Shown: positions 7,847 through 17,002, counted from the stretch's first letter. The stretch: DNA of 64,000 nucleotides from an uncultured Ruminococcus sp. (GCA_902786345.1 CADACB010000004.1:24041-88040); one strand, 5' to 3'. Program-made: numbers and translations. Notes: generated from the sequence alone by a model not told the origin.

Positions 7847-8931
7847 GACAGGAAATAACCTCCTAATATACAGATTGCCATAAGGACAATGAACATTGCC
7901 GCTCCAAAGGCTGCAAGTTTTCCTTTGCTGACCGGAAGCTCACCGTAGTTTTTACCGGTCTGACCGTTCATAGCATAGAGGAAATTCTTGCCCTCATAAT
8001 TGAATGTCATCATCCACACGGGCAGCATAGCATAATCCCAGGACTCCTTAAGTGTTTTTACATTACAGCTGTCAACTTTTACGTTATCATAGCCTTTTAT
8101 GGTTGACTTGTATATCTTTTCGGCATACACTTTAAGTTCGTTGTCAACATCAGACTGACAGTCAGTTCTTTCAGTATTTCTCTTTTCTGCAAGAAAGCCC
8201 GAGAGATATGCCATTGTGAATTTTTTATAATCCTTATCGTCATACGGATTTACATATTTTAGAGCTTTACTGTTATCGCCCTCAAGTGCAGGATGAGGAA
8301 AGTCCTTGAAGTCAATCTTTCCTTCACGCTTTACCTTATATGTTTTTGTTTCCGTATATTCGTAGTCACCTTCAGTCCAGGTACGTATGTTTTCGGCTGT
8401 TGCAAAAAGGTTACCGTCCTTAAGTGAATCTACAAGCCAGTATGGATAATAAACGCCTTTCATCATATCAAGCTGTGCACTGGATATGAAGTTTTTTGGA
8501 AGAAAGTGTTTTTTCTTACAGAAATCAAAAAATTTTTGCTGTGCATCTTCCTCAGAGATCATAAACGGGATAACTCTGTTTGGCTTGAAGGTACCTGTAA
8601 GTCTGTTTGACAGAACAACAGGATTATGACAATAGACACAGAATGTTGCAGCGGTAGTTTTGTCTGCGATTACTTCTGCACCGCAGCTTTCACAGGTATA
8701 CATAACTGTATTGGCTGCGAAGTCTTCAAATCCTTCAGGAACATCCTGAGCATCAGCTTCTTCGTTGACAGCTTCGTTGGTTTCAAGCTGTTCATCCAAT
8801 TTGCCGAAGTGCTTTTCCAGTTCCTCTTCGGTAAATTCACTGCGGCAGTATTCACAATAGAATTTCAGCTTCTGAGCATTATATTGCAGCGGGCCGCTGC
8901 AGTTGATACATTTATATGAAATAGTTTCCAT
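7843..8931 (-). CDS. TFIIB-type zinc-ribbon membrane protein (YdjG-like)
   Basis: The 362-residue product starts with a zinc ribbon (CINCSGPLQY, then FYCEYCRSEF: Cys8, Cys11, Cys26, Cys29), followed by an acidic linker and a second ribbon near residue 80 (CESCGAEV, CVYCHNPVV). A large domain follows, with PYWLVDSL and MLPVWMMTFNYEG, and one C-terminal transmembrane helix at about 340-360. Proteins of this kind are often labelled PriA-like because of the ribbon only; there is no helicase domain here. The architecture matches the B. subtilis YdjG type, which works with an SPFH protein (YdjI) at the membrane, and a YdjI-like gene is next upstream. The ribosome site is weak; a small GTGCC/GGCAC hairpin lies just before the start. 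Confidence 0.75.
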   Translation of the reverse strand: METISYKCINCSGPLQYNAQKLKFYCEYCRSEFTEEELEKHFGKLDEQLETNEAVNEEADAQDVPEGFEDFAANTVMYTCESCGAEVIADKTTAATFCVYCHNPVVLSNRLTGTFKPNRVIPFMISEEDAQQKFFDFCKKKHFLPKNFISSAQLDMMKGVYYPYWLVDSLKDGNLFATAENIRTWTEGDYEYTETKTYKVKREGKIDFKDFPHPALEGDNSKALKYVNPYDDKDYKKFTMAYLSGFLAEKRNTERTDCQSDVDNELKVYAEKIYKSTIKGYDNVKVDSCNVKTLKESWDYAMLPVWMMTFNYEGKNFLYAMNGQTGKNYGELPVSKGKLAAFGAAMFIVLMAICILGGYFLS

Positions 8932-8992
8932 AAGCTGATATTGTGCCTCAGGGCACTTTTCTCACCTCTTTTAAAATATAAATAAAAGGCTG

Positions 8993-9021
8993 CCCTTATC
9001 GGCAGAACGTGCCGATAAGGG
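8993..9021 (-). terminator. Hairpin between the SPFH and YdjG-like genes
   Basis: A perfect 12-bp stem (CCCTTATCGGCA / TGCCGATAAGGG, 5-nt loop) lies 26 nt after the SPFH stop codon on the minus strand, followed by CAGCCTTTTATTT. The stem is strong but the T-tract is imperfect, so it may be a partial terminator or an mRNA-end stabiliser that lowers expression of the downstream genes. Confidence 0.6.
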
Positions 9022-9046
9022 AGTATTCATTTAAGCTGTGTGATTA

Positions 9047-10411
9047 TTACTGAAAATCAGCGTCGTTAATTGGATCACCGCAGTTCGGGCAGAACTTTGG
9101 TATAGCTTTATTCATATCAGGCTCAAAACCGCATTTATCACACTTTATCTTTTTGGGTGCAGTTGGTTTAGGCTTACCGCAATTTGCACAGAACTTACCC
9201 ATATTATTGTTTCCGCAGTCTGGGCAAACCCACGAGTCATCGCTCTTTGGTTCCGGCTTTGGCTTACCGCAGTTTGCACAGAACTTGCCTGTGTTGCCGT
9301 TGTGACCGCACTCACAGTTCCAGCCGTTATTTGTCGGTGCTGCCTGTGGCGCCGGCTGCTGTACTTGCGGCTGTTGCATCTGCTGTTGCTGTTGCATCTG
9401 CATCTGCTGCATATTTGTCTGTGAAGCAGAGCCCATAAATCCGCCTGCCGCGTTCATACCCATACCAACGCCCATAAAGCCTGCCATAGCGCCGTTTGAG
9501 TTTGAACCGGCATTCTCAATACCTCTTGCGATAGAGGTCTGAACAAAGGTTTCACGCATACTTGGGTCGTTGAAGATAGCAACCTTGTTTCTCTCCTTGA
9601 GAAGTTCTTTGGTATCCTCATCATAGGAAATGCTTGAAATACCAACATTTTTAATGATAATTCCGCGTTCCTGACGCCATACTGCATCAAGTGCGTCCTG
9701 CATATATTGTACAAGCTTTGTGGTTTGTGTAGGAATTCTTGAAAGAGGCTGTCCAAGTGTTGAGATATTGCTGAGTGCCTCGCCAAGTGCTCCTAAATAC
9801 TCAGACATAAATGTATCATCGAGGAAATCGTCAACCTCAAGACGCTCACCATTCATTTTGCAATCGTTAGGAATAACGGTATTAAAAAACTTCCACGGTT
9901 CTACTATCTGAAGCGAGAATGTACCGAAAGCACGAACCATAACATCTATCTTATAAAACTCATCATAATACGGAACAGGTGATTTTGTACCGAATTTAAT
10001 ACCTTCCATCGGGTTAAGGTTTATATAAACAACCCTCTGCTCGTGGTAAGTATTGCCGCCAAATTTGATTCTTTCCCAACCGTCCTTGAGTGAAGCACCG
10101 AATTCACCGTTCATAAGTGAAGGAGCGCTTGAATTCTGAACCTTGTAATAGCCCGGAACTGTTGTATAGTCAACAACACGGCCTCCGTCAACAAGGCACA
10201 TAAGCTGACCTGAACCAACCTGAATCATTGAACCGTTGGAAATAACGTTGTTCATTCTTTTTACGTTAGTGTTTCTGCCTTGACCTGCATCAGCGAATAC
10301 ACCTGGGCACACAGCAGTTCTCTGTCCCATAGAGGACGGGCGGTATGCCTCAAGATAAGCATCGGAAAGAGTTCCGCCTACTGCATTCATTGCTGCCTTA
10401 ATAATTCCCAT
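9047..10411 (-). CDS. SPFH-domain protein with C-terminal zinc ribbons (YdjI-like)
   Basis: The 454-residue protein belongs to the stomatin/prohibitin (SPFH) group with C-terminal Zn ribbons, sometimes mislabelled 'virion core protein'. The SPFH core covers about residues 30-300 (LMCLVDGGRVVDYTTVPG, then EQRVVYINLNPMEGIKFGTK). A Gly/Met-rich and then a Gln-rich stretch (poly-Q/M around 330-350) links it to three zinc modules: CECGHNGNTGKFCANCG, CPDCGNNNMGKFCANCG and CDKCGFEPDMNKAIPKFCPNCG. There is no membrane helix, so membrane binding must be peripheral or through partners. GGAGATGG lies 7 nt before the ATG and the upstream gene ends 18 nt earlier. The family is known to oligomerise on membranes, in B. 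subtilis together with PspA; no PspA gene is seen nearby. Confidence 0.88.
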   Translation of the reverse strand: MGIIKAAMNAVGGTLSDAYLEAYRPSSMGQRTAVCPGVFADAGQGRNTNVKRMNNVISNGSMIQVGSGQLMCLVDGGRVVDYTTVPGYYKVQNSSAPSLMNGEFGASLKDGWERIKFGGNTYHEQRVVYINLNPMEGIKFGTKSPVPYYDEFYKIDVMVRAFGTFSLQIVEPWKFFNTVIPNDCKMNGERLEVDDFLDDTFMSEYLGALGEALSNISTLGQPLSRIPTQTTKLVQYMQDALDAVWRQERGIIIKNVGISSISYDEDTKELLKERNKVAIFNDPSMRETFVQTSIARGIENAGSNSNGAMAGFMGVGMGMNAAGGFMGSASQTNMQQMQMQQQQQMQQPQVQQPAPQAAPTNNGWNCECGHNGNTGKFCANCGKPKPEPKSDDSWVCPDCGNNNMGKFCANCGKPKPTAPKKIKCDKCGFEPDMNKAIPKFCPNCGDPINDADFQ

Positions 10412-10429
10412 TGTAAACCATCTCCTGTT

Positions 10430-11254
10430 TTAAAAATAATTTTTCGACCTAATACCGTGTTCTTCGATATTGGTGAATTTCCAGCTTTTGATATTTATTT
10501 CCTTAATGCCCGTTCCGCAGTATTCACAAAATTTTGCACCAAGATTTACTATAGGCGCACCGCAGTTAGGACACGAAAGACTATAGGATTCGTGTTGCCC
10601 GGCTGAATATAGCTTTTTTAAGTCTTGTATATATGTGTATTCGGACTGATAAACAGTCTGACGTTTGTGCTGATCAGTGCCCTGAATAATATTTCCTTTT
10701 ATGTCCCTAATATAGTTTACAAAGCCGACAGCGGACTGAAATCTGATTATACAGCGGCCATTCCCGGTGGTATAATCAGATATTTCGGTATTATATATTA
10801 CTATATCATCATAGAATATATGCTTTCCTTGAGAGCGAAGATCATCTATGATATTCTGAACCTTTTCACGCAAAGTAGGGGAAACCTGTTCATCGTTTAG
10901 AGCGTTAGTGTTTTCTGCTTCTATTGAATTGAGATATGCTTTAATTAGCATTTCGGATTTTGATTTTACTTCATTGTAATTGAATTCAGGAAAATCTCTT
11001 ACTATGTTCGGAAGGCATACTTCAGTCATTCCGTTAAGAGACCGTGGTTCATCAGCGATGGAAGCAGTCTGTTCCGCGTAGCCCTTGATAAAACTGCTTG
11101 TTCCGAACAATGACTTAGAATACTGACGTATTTTTTTTCTTATCTTATGTACAATTACCCAGACAGTAATTATTACGGCAATTATTATCACCAGATAAAC
11201 TATAGCAATTATCGTTTCCAAGGATAAGCCGTTTTCATTGTTAAATATAGGCAA
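10430..11254 (-). CDS. Membrane protein with Tim44-like domain and C-terminal zinc ribbon
   Basis: One transmembrane helix near the N-terminus (about residues 13-37) is followed by a basic stretch, a domain at about 85-225 that resembles Tim44/TIM44-like lipid-associated domains, and a zinc ribbon CPNCGAPIVNLGAKFCEYCG near the C-terminus. I chose the TTG at 11254 because AGAGGTG lies 6 nt upstream of it; a GTG at 11263, three codons earlier, lacks a properly spaced site, so the start is uncertain. The gene sits 18 nt before the SPFH gene and shares its promoter. The order suggests it supports the SPFH protein at the membrane; whether it corresponds to B. subtilis YdjH is unproven. Confidence 0.7.
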   Translation of the reverse strand: MPIFNNENGLSLETIIAIVYLVIIIAVIITVWVIVHKIRKKIRQYSKSLFGTSSFIKGYAEQTASIADEPRSLNGMTEVCLPNIVRDFPEFNYNEVKSKSEMLIKAYLNSIEAENTNALNDEQVSPTLREKVQNIIDDLRSQGKHIFYDDIVIYNTEISDYTTGNGRCIIRFQSAVGFVNYIRDIKGNIIQGTDQHKRQTVYQSEYTYIQDLKKLYSAGQHESYSLSCPNCGAPIVNLGAKFCEYCGTGIKEINIKSWKFTNIEEHGIRSKNYF

Positions 11255-11296
11255 TGCATACACCTCTAAAAAATATAATACAACAATACTACGAAT

Positions 11297-11325
11297 ATTA
11301 TACTATTATTCGTCAAATTTTGCAA
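11297..11325 (-). promoter_or_regulatory. Promoter of the SPFH/zinc-ribbon operon
   Basis: On the minus strand TTGCAA (11320-11325) and a consensus TATAAT (11297-11302) are separated by exactly 17 nt, about 45 nt before the first gene of the 10.4-11.3 kb pair. Confidence 0.6.
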
Positions 11326-11401
11326 TAGTAATAGAAAAATATCCACAAAAAAAGCGTTGTAACCTGGGTGAATATGGAAAAAATGTAAAAAGACAAGTTG
11401 C

Positions 11402-12196
11402 TTAAATTTCTTTAAAATTAATAACACTCCATCCGCTATGATCTGAGGTTATAACCGTACCACAGATCGGGCAGCGTAATGTATCCGGCGAAATTTCTGT
11501 TCCGCAATTATGACAAAATTTATCACTGTATTGTCCGGTTGTCCATATTTCTTTTGGTTTTTCAAAAGTTACCATATATTTTTTAAGTCTTGTATCTGAT
11601 GGTATACCTGAATGTGAACTAATATTGCAGCTGACTGACACTGTAATTTTTTCGCTGTTCAAATCTGTTTCATAATCAGTAAGGCTAATCATGCCGGCAC
11701 TGATATTAATGGTGTTCGCACTTACAGATTGGTTCTCATTAAACCTGAGATCATTATAATCCCTTGAGAATAGTTCTTCACTTTCAAGTAATTTTAATGC
11801 TTCATAGTCATATGCGTTCCGTGCCTTTATAATTTTAACTGTTACATTTTCTGAAAAATTGAGGAATTCAGCCAGATTGAAATGAGGATCATTCTTTGTG
11901 ATTTTTTGGCTGATTTCCTGTGTACGGTCTTGTGTAGTACTTTTTGATTTAGGATGCCTCTTTTCTGCTTTTTTTGAAGCTATAACTATCAAGGTTATTA
12001 CTATAGCAAAGAACAGAAGTATTCCTCCGGCAAATATCAGAAACTCCTGAGCATTCATTTTCTGCCCGTGAGAGCTTCCTATTCTTCGCCTAAAGTGCCT
12101 GAGTTTTGCCTCCACCGGCAAAGAATAAATAAACATGGTTACCGTGATAATAACAAAGGTAATAAACGATTTTACCGCATACTTTTTGATTTTCAT
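11402..12196 (-). CDS. Membrane protein with Tim44-like domain and C-terminal zinc ribbon (second copy)
   Basis: The 264-residue product has two hydrophobic segments (about residues 9-28, possibly a signal peptide, and 50-75), a basic linker, a soluble domain at about 105-225 beginning DPHFNLAEFLNF, and a terminal zinc ribbon CHNCGTEISPDTLRCPICG. The layout parallels the neighbour at 10.4-11.3 kb, with the same order of membrane helix, Tim44-like domain, ribbon and a W-S/K-V-I-N-like end, so the two may be diverged paralogues. Its promoter region is separate from the neighbour's. The ribosome site (GGGATGG about 11 nt before ATG) is imperfect. No specific function can be given. Confidence 0.65.
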   Translation of the reverse strand: MKIKKYAVKSFITFVIITVTMFIYSLPVEAKLRHFRRRIGSSHGQKMNAQEFLIFAGGILLFFAIVITLIVIASKKAEKRHPKSKSTTQDRTQEISQKITKNDPHFNLAEFLNFSENVTVKIIKARNAYDYEALKLLESEELFSRDYNDLRFNENQSVSANTINISAGMISLTDYETDLNSEKITVSVSCNISSHSGIPSDTRLKKYMVTFEKPKEIWTTGQYSDKFCHNCGTEISPDTLRCPICGTVITSDHSGWSVINFKEI

Positions 12197-12375
12197 GATC
12201 TTTTAACCATCCCTTTGAAATAAAATATGAAGTCCTTGAAAATATTTTGCAAAGCAATCTGATTTTATTTAAACTGCAAATTAATTATATCAGTCTTGTG
12301 ATTGCACTAAGTATCGCCTTTTCGATAATATTCTTATTTTCATAGCTTTTTAATGACTATATTTTCAGTAAGATA

Positions 12376-12403
12376 AAAACCGATGAATCTGTTCATCGGT
12401 TTT
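12376..12403 (-). terminator. Rho-independent terminator of the UDP-sugar dehydratase gene
   Basis: A perfect 12-bp stem (AAAACCGATGAA / TTCATCGGTTTT, loop TCTG) lies 27 nt beyond the stop codon on the minus strand; the stem's own A/T flanks give a T-run in either direction. Confidence 0.85.
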
Positions 12404-12430
12404 CTAGATAAATTGCTATAAAAGTCTGAG

Positions 12431-14338
12431 TCATTCGTTGTCAGGGTCTTCCGGGGGAAGTTCGGCATTTTCGTTTGTAGCGTGATGAAAGGTGGGTACT
12501 ATGTCTGCAACAAGCTTTTCTACTTCGTCCTTACTGTTTTTTTGTGCAGCATAATACAGAGTGCTGAGGTGATCAAGAAACATTTCATTATCAAACTCTA
12601 TAGGTCTGCCAATATAGATTTTCTTATTGTCGGTTTTTGTTATGCCTTCTTCATTCAGAAGAAGCTCTTCATAGAGCTTTTCTCCCGGACGAAGTCCCGT
12701 ATATTCTATCTTGATGTCTTCATACGGCTTGAAGCCGGAAAGGCGTATGAGATTTTCTGCAAGTACACGTATTTTTACAGGTTCTCCCATATCGAGAATG
12801 AAGATTTCTCCGCCCTTTGCAAGACTGCCTGCAGTGAGTACAAGTGATACAGCTTCCGGAATTGTCATAAAATAACGGATTATCTCCGGATGAGTTACCG
12901 TAACAGGACCGCCTGTTCTTATCTGTTCCTTAAACAGCGGTATTACAGAACCATTTGAACCGAGAACGTTTCCGAATCTGACGGCTACAAAATTTGTCTT
13001 GCTTTTTTTGCCCATCATTTGTATTATCATCTCACAGATCCTCTTTGACGCACCCATAACATTTGTGGGATTTACAGCCTTATCCGTTGAGATTTGAACA
13101 AAATTCTTTACGTGATATTTATCGGCAGTTTCTGCAAGCTTTAATGTACCAAACACATTGTTCTTGATGGCTTCTTCAGGGTTGGTTTCCATAAGCGGAA
13201 CGTGTTTATGTGCAGCTGCGTGAAACACAACATCTATGTTTCCTGTTTTGAAGATGTGCTCAAGCTTTTTCTTATCACGTACAGAAGCAATTTGAACCTC
13301 AAATGATAAATCTGAACCGTGTTTTCTGATAAGCTCCTGCTGTATTTCATAGGCGTTGTTTTCATAAATATCAAGTATTATAAGGTGTTTTGGTTTTAAT
13401 CTTGCAATCTGTCTGCAAAGCTCAGATCCGATAGATCCTCCGCCGCCTGTTACAAGAACAGTTTGTCCTATAATATACTTGCCGTATTTTTCAGTGTCAA
13501 ACACCACAGGCTCGCGCCCGAGAAGGTCTTCTACCTCTACCTGACGTATTGATGATGTTATAGGTACTCCGGATGTCATAAGGTTATAAATGTTTGGTAT
13601 TATTTTCACCTCAAGATGTGTTTCTGCACAAGTATCAAGTATCCTTTTTTTATCAGCAACACTTATCTGTGATATTGTAAAAAGTATGACTTCAATATCA
13701 TTTTTTCGGCAAAGCTCAGCAATTTCATAAGTTGTACCTTCAACCTTTACTCCGGCGATTCGTCTGTGAAGCTTTTCTTTATCATCGTCAACTATGCAGA
13801 CGGGAATATATTCATTTCCGGGACTTTTTGCAAGCTCACTGAGAACAGAGAGTGCGCCCTCGCCGGCGCCTACGATCATAAGTCGTTTTTTTGCCTTGCC
13901 TGCAAGATTACGTCTTTCAAGAATCTTATTCAATCTGTATATTATCCTGAACATCATAACAAACAGTGTTGACATAAGTGCAAAGGAAATATATATTCTT
14001 GGCCCGAGATTGAGATGATTGTGTTCGTTGCCTATTATCATCATACATGACATAAACACCAGGTTTGCAGACAGAGAGGCTATGCCTGCATAGAAGAAGT
14101 CCTCAATATCCGCATATCTCCATAGCTTATCATAGAGCCGGAACATCAGGAACACAGCCGAGAAGGTGATGTTTACAGCCAAAAATCCCACAAGAAAAAT
14201 ATTTTCTTCACCGTAAAGAGAAAAATTATTTTTATTTATGGAAAAAGATACATAGTATGAGATATTCCATAGTACCATATCACAGAAGAAAAGAATTATC
14301 CTTCTGTGTTTTTTTAAAGCATTATATATTTTGAACAT
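12431..14338 (-). CDS. Membrane UDP-N-acetyl-hexosamine 4,6-dehydratase (CapD/PglF/WbpM type)
   Basis: The 635-residue protein has four N-terminal membrane helices (about residues 13-120) and two nucleotide-binding regions: a CoA/Rossmann-like motif GAGEGALSVL near 152 and the SDR motif TGGGGSIGSELCRQI near 297. The catalytic region is STDKAVNPTNVMGASK. Here Met sits at the place of the usual SDR tyrosine, four residues before the Lys, which is the S-M-K triad known from the large membrane-bound dehydratases of the WbpM type. These enzymes turn UDP-GlcNAc into the 4-keto-6-deoxy sugar, the first step toward modified sugars such as bacillosamine or QuiNAc for glycans. No glycosyltransferase or aminotransferase lies beside it, so the end product is unknown. 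Confidence 0.9.
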   Translation of the reverse strand: MFKIYNALKKHRRIILFFCDMVLWNISYYVSFSINKNNFSLYGEENIFLVGFLAVNITFSAVFLMFRLYDKLWRYADIEDFFYAGIASLSANLVFMSCMMIIGNEHNHLNLGPRIYISFALMSTLFVMMFRIIYRLNKILERRNLAGKAKKRLMIVGAGEGALSVLSELAKSPGNEYIPVCIVDDDKEKLHRRIAGVKVEGTTYEIAELCRKNDIEVILFTISQISVADKKRILDTCAETHLEVKIIPNIYNLMTSGVPITSSIRQVEVEDLLGREPVVFDTEKYGKYIIGQTVLVTGGGGSIGSELCRQIARLKPKHLIILDIYENNAYEIQQELIRKHGSDLSFEVQIASVRDKKKLEHIFKTGNIDVVFHAAAHKHVPLMETNPEEAIKNNVFGTLKLAETADKYHVKNFVQISTDKAVNPTNVMGASKRICEMIIQMMGKKSKTNFVAVRFGNVLGSNGSVIPLFKEQIRTGGPVTVTHPEIIRYFMTIPEAVSLVLTAGSLAKGGEIFILDMGEPVKIRVLAENLIRLSGFKPYEDIKIEYTGLRPGEKLYEELLLNEEGITKTDNKKIYIGRPIEFDNEMFLDHLSTLYYAAQKNSKDEVEKLVADIVPTFHHATNENAELPPEDPDNE

Positions 14339-14709
14339 AAATTTCTATCCGTTTCTTTAATATACTCATTGACAGAACTATATTGTACCGAACAATGTTT
14401 TTCATTAACAAATCACATAACACATAATATATATTATATGATTATTATATGATATTTCTGATAAAAAAACAATACCTTGTTTATGGCTTGTCAAAAAAAC
14501 AATATCAATATCTGAATCAATATCTGACAAAATAGAAATATATCATATCCGGACGCAATAATGAATAACATAATACTTATCAGCTATTGAATGTCAGACA
14601 GAAAATATATTTCAAAAATATATCCGGCAAGTTGTTTGTATCCTTGCCGGGTTTGACTGTTTGTGCATAGTGAAATTTGATGAGCCTTAATTGAAAAATA
14701 CAGTGAATT
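14339..14709. other. AT-rich intergenic region with one hairpin
   Basis: No coding frame is supported. An 8-bp stem (CCGGCAAG at 14624-14631 / CTTGCCGG at 14643-14650) lies about 60 nt past the DUF4250 stop on the minus strand and is followed there by ATATATTTTTG, so it may be its terminator. The stretch nearest 14338 presumably holds the dehydratase promoter, but no clear boxes were recognised. Confidence 0.5.
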
Positions 14710-14886
14710 TTATGTGAATTTATTGTATTCTTCACTGTATTCATAACCGATGGCGTAAAGTTTGTTTCTTATCTCTATTTCATCACAGTCTGTTGCTTTG
14801 CAAAACTCATACAAAGACGGATATTTATCCCTCAGCTGAGTGTTGATATAAGAAAGCAGTATTATAGGATCGTTCGGTATTGTCAT
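14710..14886 (-). CDS. DUF4250 domain protein
   Basis: This 58-residue frame has a good ribosome site (AAGGAG, 8 nt before ATG) and matches the DUF4250 pattern: N-terminal M-T-I-P-N-D-P-I-I-L-L-S-Y-I-N-T-Q-L-R-D, then a Y-P-S-L block and the C-terminal LYAIGYEYSEEYNKF. The family is short, widespread in gut Clostridia and of unknown function; the sequence suggests an all-helical protein. It is preceded on the minus strand by a perfect 18-bp palindrome close to its probable transcription start, which may control it. Confidence 0.85.
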   Translation of the reverse strand: MTIPNDPIILLSYINTQLRDKYPSLYEFCKATDCDEIEIRNKLYAIGYEYSEEYNKFT

Positions 14887-14910
14887 AACTTTTTCTCCTT
14901 GCTATTTTTT

Positions 14911-14928
14911 ATATCCGTATACGGATAT
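14911..14928. promoter_or_regulatory. Perfect 18-bp palindrome upstream of the DUF4250 gene (candidate operator)
   Basis: ATATCCGTATACGGATAT is a perfect inverted repeat, flanked by T6 on the left and GT6 on the right. On the minus strand a TATAAT lies just upstream of it (complement near 14943) and the ribosome site lies just downstream, so the palindrome would fall at the start of the transcript. A dimeric repressor site fits this position; a small hairpin terminator is the alternative. Confidence 0.45.
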
Positions 14929-15063
14929 GTTTTTTGCTATTATTATAATCCATAAGTGTTGAAAAATAAATATTAATCCTTAATATTTGCAAATATCCTG
15001 TAAAATGCACATAATATTCGGGATTTGTAAAGTTTTTTATGGCGTGGAAGAATTGTTTTTGAG

Positions 15064-15092
15064 TTGAAAGTTTTAAATTATTATGTTAGAAT
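15064..15092 (+). promoter_or_regulatory. Promoter of asnB
   Basis: TTGAAA (15064-15069) and TAGAAT (15087-15092) are separated by 17 nt. The asnB start follows after about 83 nt. No T-box or other riboswitch fold was recognised in that leader. Confidence 0.5.
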
Positions 15093-15175
15093 TATAATAA
15101 TGAAAAAATATAGATACCGCTGTGAAATTTGTATGCTCACGGCGGAAAAAGGATATAAAAAGGGGCAGAGAAAAT

Positions 15176-17002
15176 ATGTGCGGATTATGCGGATTTACCG
15201 GTGAGATCATCGACAGGGATACCGTTCTTGAAAAAATGACGGATGTCATTACCCACAGAGGACCTGACAGTGTAGGCTACTATAAGGACAGCAGTATATC
15301 AATGGGCTTCAGGCGTCTGAGCATTATAGATCTGGACAGCGGTCACCAGCCTATATATAACGAAGATAAAAGCCTTGTGCTTATGTTTAATGGTGAAATA
15401 TATAATTATCGTGAGCTGAGGGAAGAGCTTATACAGCTTGGACACAGTTTCTATACTCACGCTGACTCTGAGGTTCTTATACATGCTTTTGAGGAATGGG
15501 GCGAAAAAATGCTTCAGAAACTGAGAGGTATGTTCGGCTTTGCTATTTATAATACTAAGGATGGCTCTGTGTTTATTGCAAGAGATTTCTTTGGCATAAA
15601 GCCTATGCATTATGCCCTTGTTGACGGTCAGCTTGTTTATGCGTCTGAGATTAAAAGCATTCTTGAATTTCCTAATTATAAGAAGAAATTTAACTATAGG
15701 GCACTTGATAACTATCTTTCATTTCAGTATGTAGTTCCGCCTGAAACCTTCTTTGAGGGTATATACTGCCTGCTGCCAGGACATTATATGTGGTTCAGGG
15801 ACGGCAAGATTACTACTACAAGATATTTTGAGGCTACCTTTGAGCCGAACGAAAAGCTTACAATGAAAGAAGCTGTGGATAACATCGAAGCAGCCTTTGA
15901 GGATTCAGTGAACACTCACAAGATAAGTGATGTTGAAGTTGGCTGTTTCCTTTCAAGTGGTGTTGATTCAAGCTATGTTTCTACATATTTTGCTGATCAA
16001 AAGACTTTTACTGTGGGTTTTGATTTCGGCGAAAGATATAATGAGATAAGCTGGGCTGAAAATCTCTCAAAGGAGATAGGGGTTGAACATCATACACACC
16101 TTATAAGCTCAGAGGAATTCTGGGAAGCTGTTCCTAAGGTACAGTATCATATGGACCAGCCGCTTGCTGATCCGTCCTGTATTGCACTTTATTTTGTATC
16201 AAAGCTTGCAAGTGAATATGTAAAGGTGGTTCTTTCGGGAGAGGGTGCAGATGAGCTGTTCGGAGGATATACCGTATATAACGAGCCTCACGTTTTCAAA
16301 ACCTATCAGAGACTTGTACCTCAGAAGCTCAGATATGCTCTTGCACGAAAGGCAAAAAAATGGCCTCACATCAAGGGCAGAGGCTATATTCTCAGAGGTG
16401 CGAGAAAAACCGAGGATAAATTTATCGGCAATGCATTTATGTATGACGATGAGGAGAAGCGTCAGATTCTTAAAGATCCTTCAATTGTAACCCGTCCTCA
16501 GGATCTTTGCAAAAAGTTCTATGACAGGGTAAAGAATTATGATGAAGTAACAAAGATGCAGTATCTTGATATAAACCTTTGGATGGTCGGCGATATTCTT
16601 CTCAAGGCAGACAGAATGAGTATGGCAAATTCTCTTGAATTGAGAGTGCCGTTCCTTGATAAAAAGGTATTTGAAGTTGCAAGAACCATTCCTACAAAAT
16701 ACCGTATTGCACACGGCACTACAAAATATGCAATGCGTCAGGCTGCACTTCGTCATCTTCCAAAGGCAACGGCAGAGAAAAAAAAGCTTGGCTTCCCTGT
16801 TCCTACAAGGGTGTGGCTTAAGGATAAAAAATACTATGAGATCGTTAAAGCTATGTTCACATCTGAAACAGCCGAGAAGTTTTTTAATACAGATCTTATC
16901 GTTTCCTATCTTGACGATCATTTTAACGGCAAGGATGATAATAGCCGTAAGGTCTGGACGATCTATGTTTTCCTTCTTTGGTATAACATTTATTTTTCTT
17001 AA
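15176..17002 (+). CDS. asnB: Asparagine synthase (glutamine-hydrolysing)
   Basis: AsnB makes asparagine from aspartate, ATP and glutamine; the glutaminase domain releases ammonia that travels to the synthetase domain. The start at 15176 puts Cys directly after the initiator Met (M-C-G-L-C-G-F), which must become the N-terminal nucleophile, so the 18-codon longer frame is not used. The glutaminase domain (1-200) has ITHRGPDS and MFNGEIYNYRELR. The synthetase domain has the PP-loop SSGVDSS near residue 261 and LSGEGADELFGGY further on. At 608 residues it is of normal length. It appears monocistronic, with GGGGCAGAG upstream of the ATG. Confidence 0.95.
   Translation: MCGLCGFTGEIIDRDTVLEKMTDVITHRGPDSVGYYKDSSISMGFRRLSIIDLDSGHQPIYNEDKSLVLMFNGEIYNYRELREELIQLGHSFYTHADSEVLIHAFEEWGEKMLQKLRGMFGFAIYNTKDGSVFIARDFFGIKPMHYALVDGQLVYASEIKSILEFPNYKKKFNYRALDNYLSFQYVVPPETFFEGIYCLLPGHYMWFRDGKITTTRYFEATFEPNEKLTMKEAVDNIEAAFEDSVNTHKISDVEVGCFLSSGVDSSYVSTYFADQKTFTVGFDFGERYNEISWAENLSKEIGVEHHTHLISSEEFWEAVPKVQYHMDQPLADPSCIALYFVSKLASEYVKVVLSGEGADELFGGYTVYNEPHVFKTYQRLVPQKLRYALARKAKKWPHIKGRGYILRGARKTEDKFIGNAFMYDDEEKRQILKDPSIVTRPQDLCKKFYDRVKNYDEVTKMQYLDINLWMVGDILLKADRMSMANSLELRVPFLDKKVFEVARTIPTKYRIAHGTTKYAMRQAALRHLPKATAEKKKLGFPVPTRVWLKDKKYYEIVKAMFTSETAEKFFNTDLIVSYLDDHFNGKDDNSRKVWTIYVFLLWYNIYFS

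Noticed and set aside
7843-8931. PriA helicase annotation for the zinc-ribbon gene
   Set aside because: Only the zinc ribbon is shared; Walker motifs and helicase domains are missing and there is a membrane helix.
11341-11350. TATCCACA resembling a DnaA box
   Set aside because: Only one near-match, with no cluster and no dnaA/dnaN genes, so no origin is indicated.
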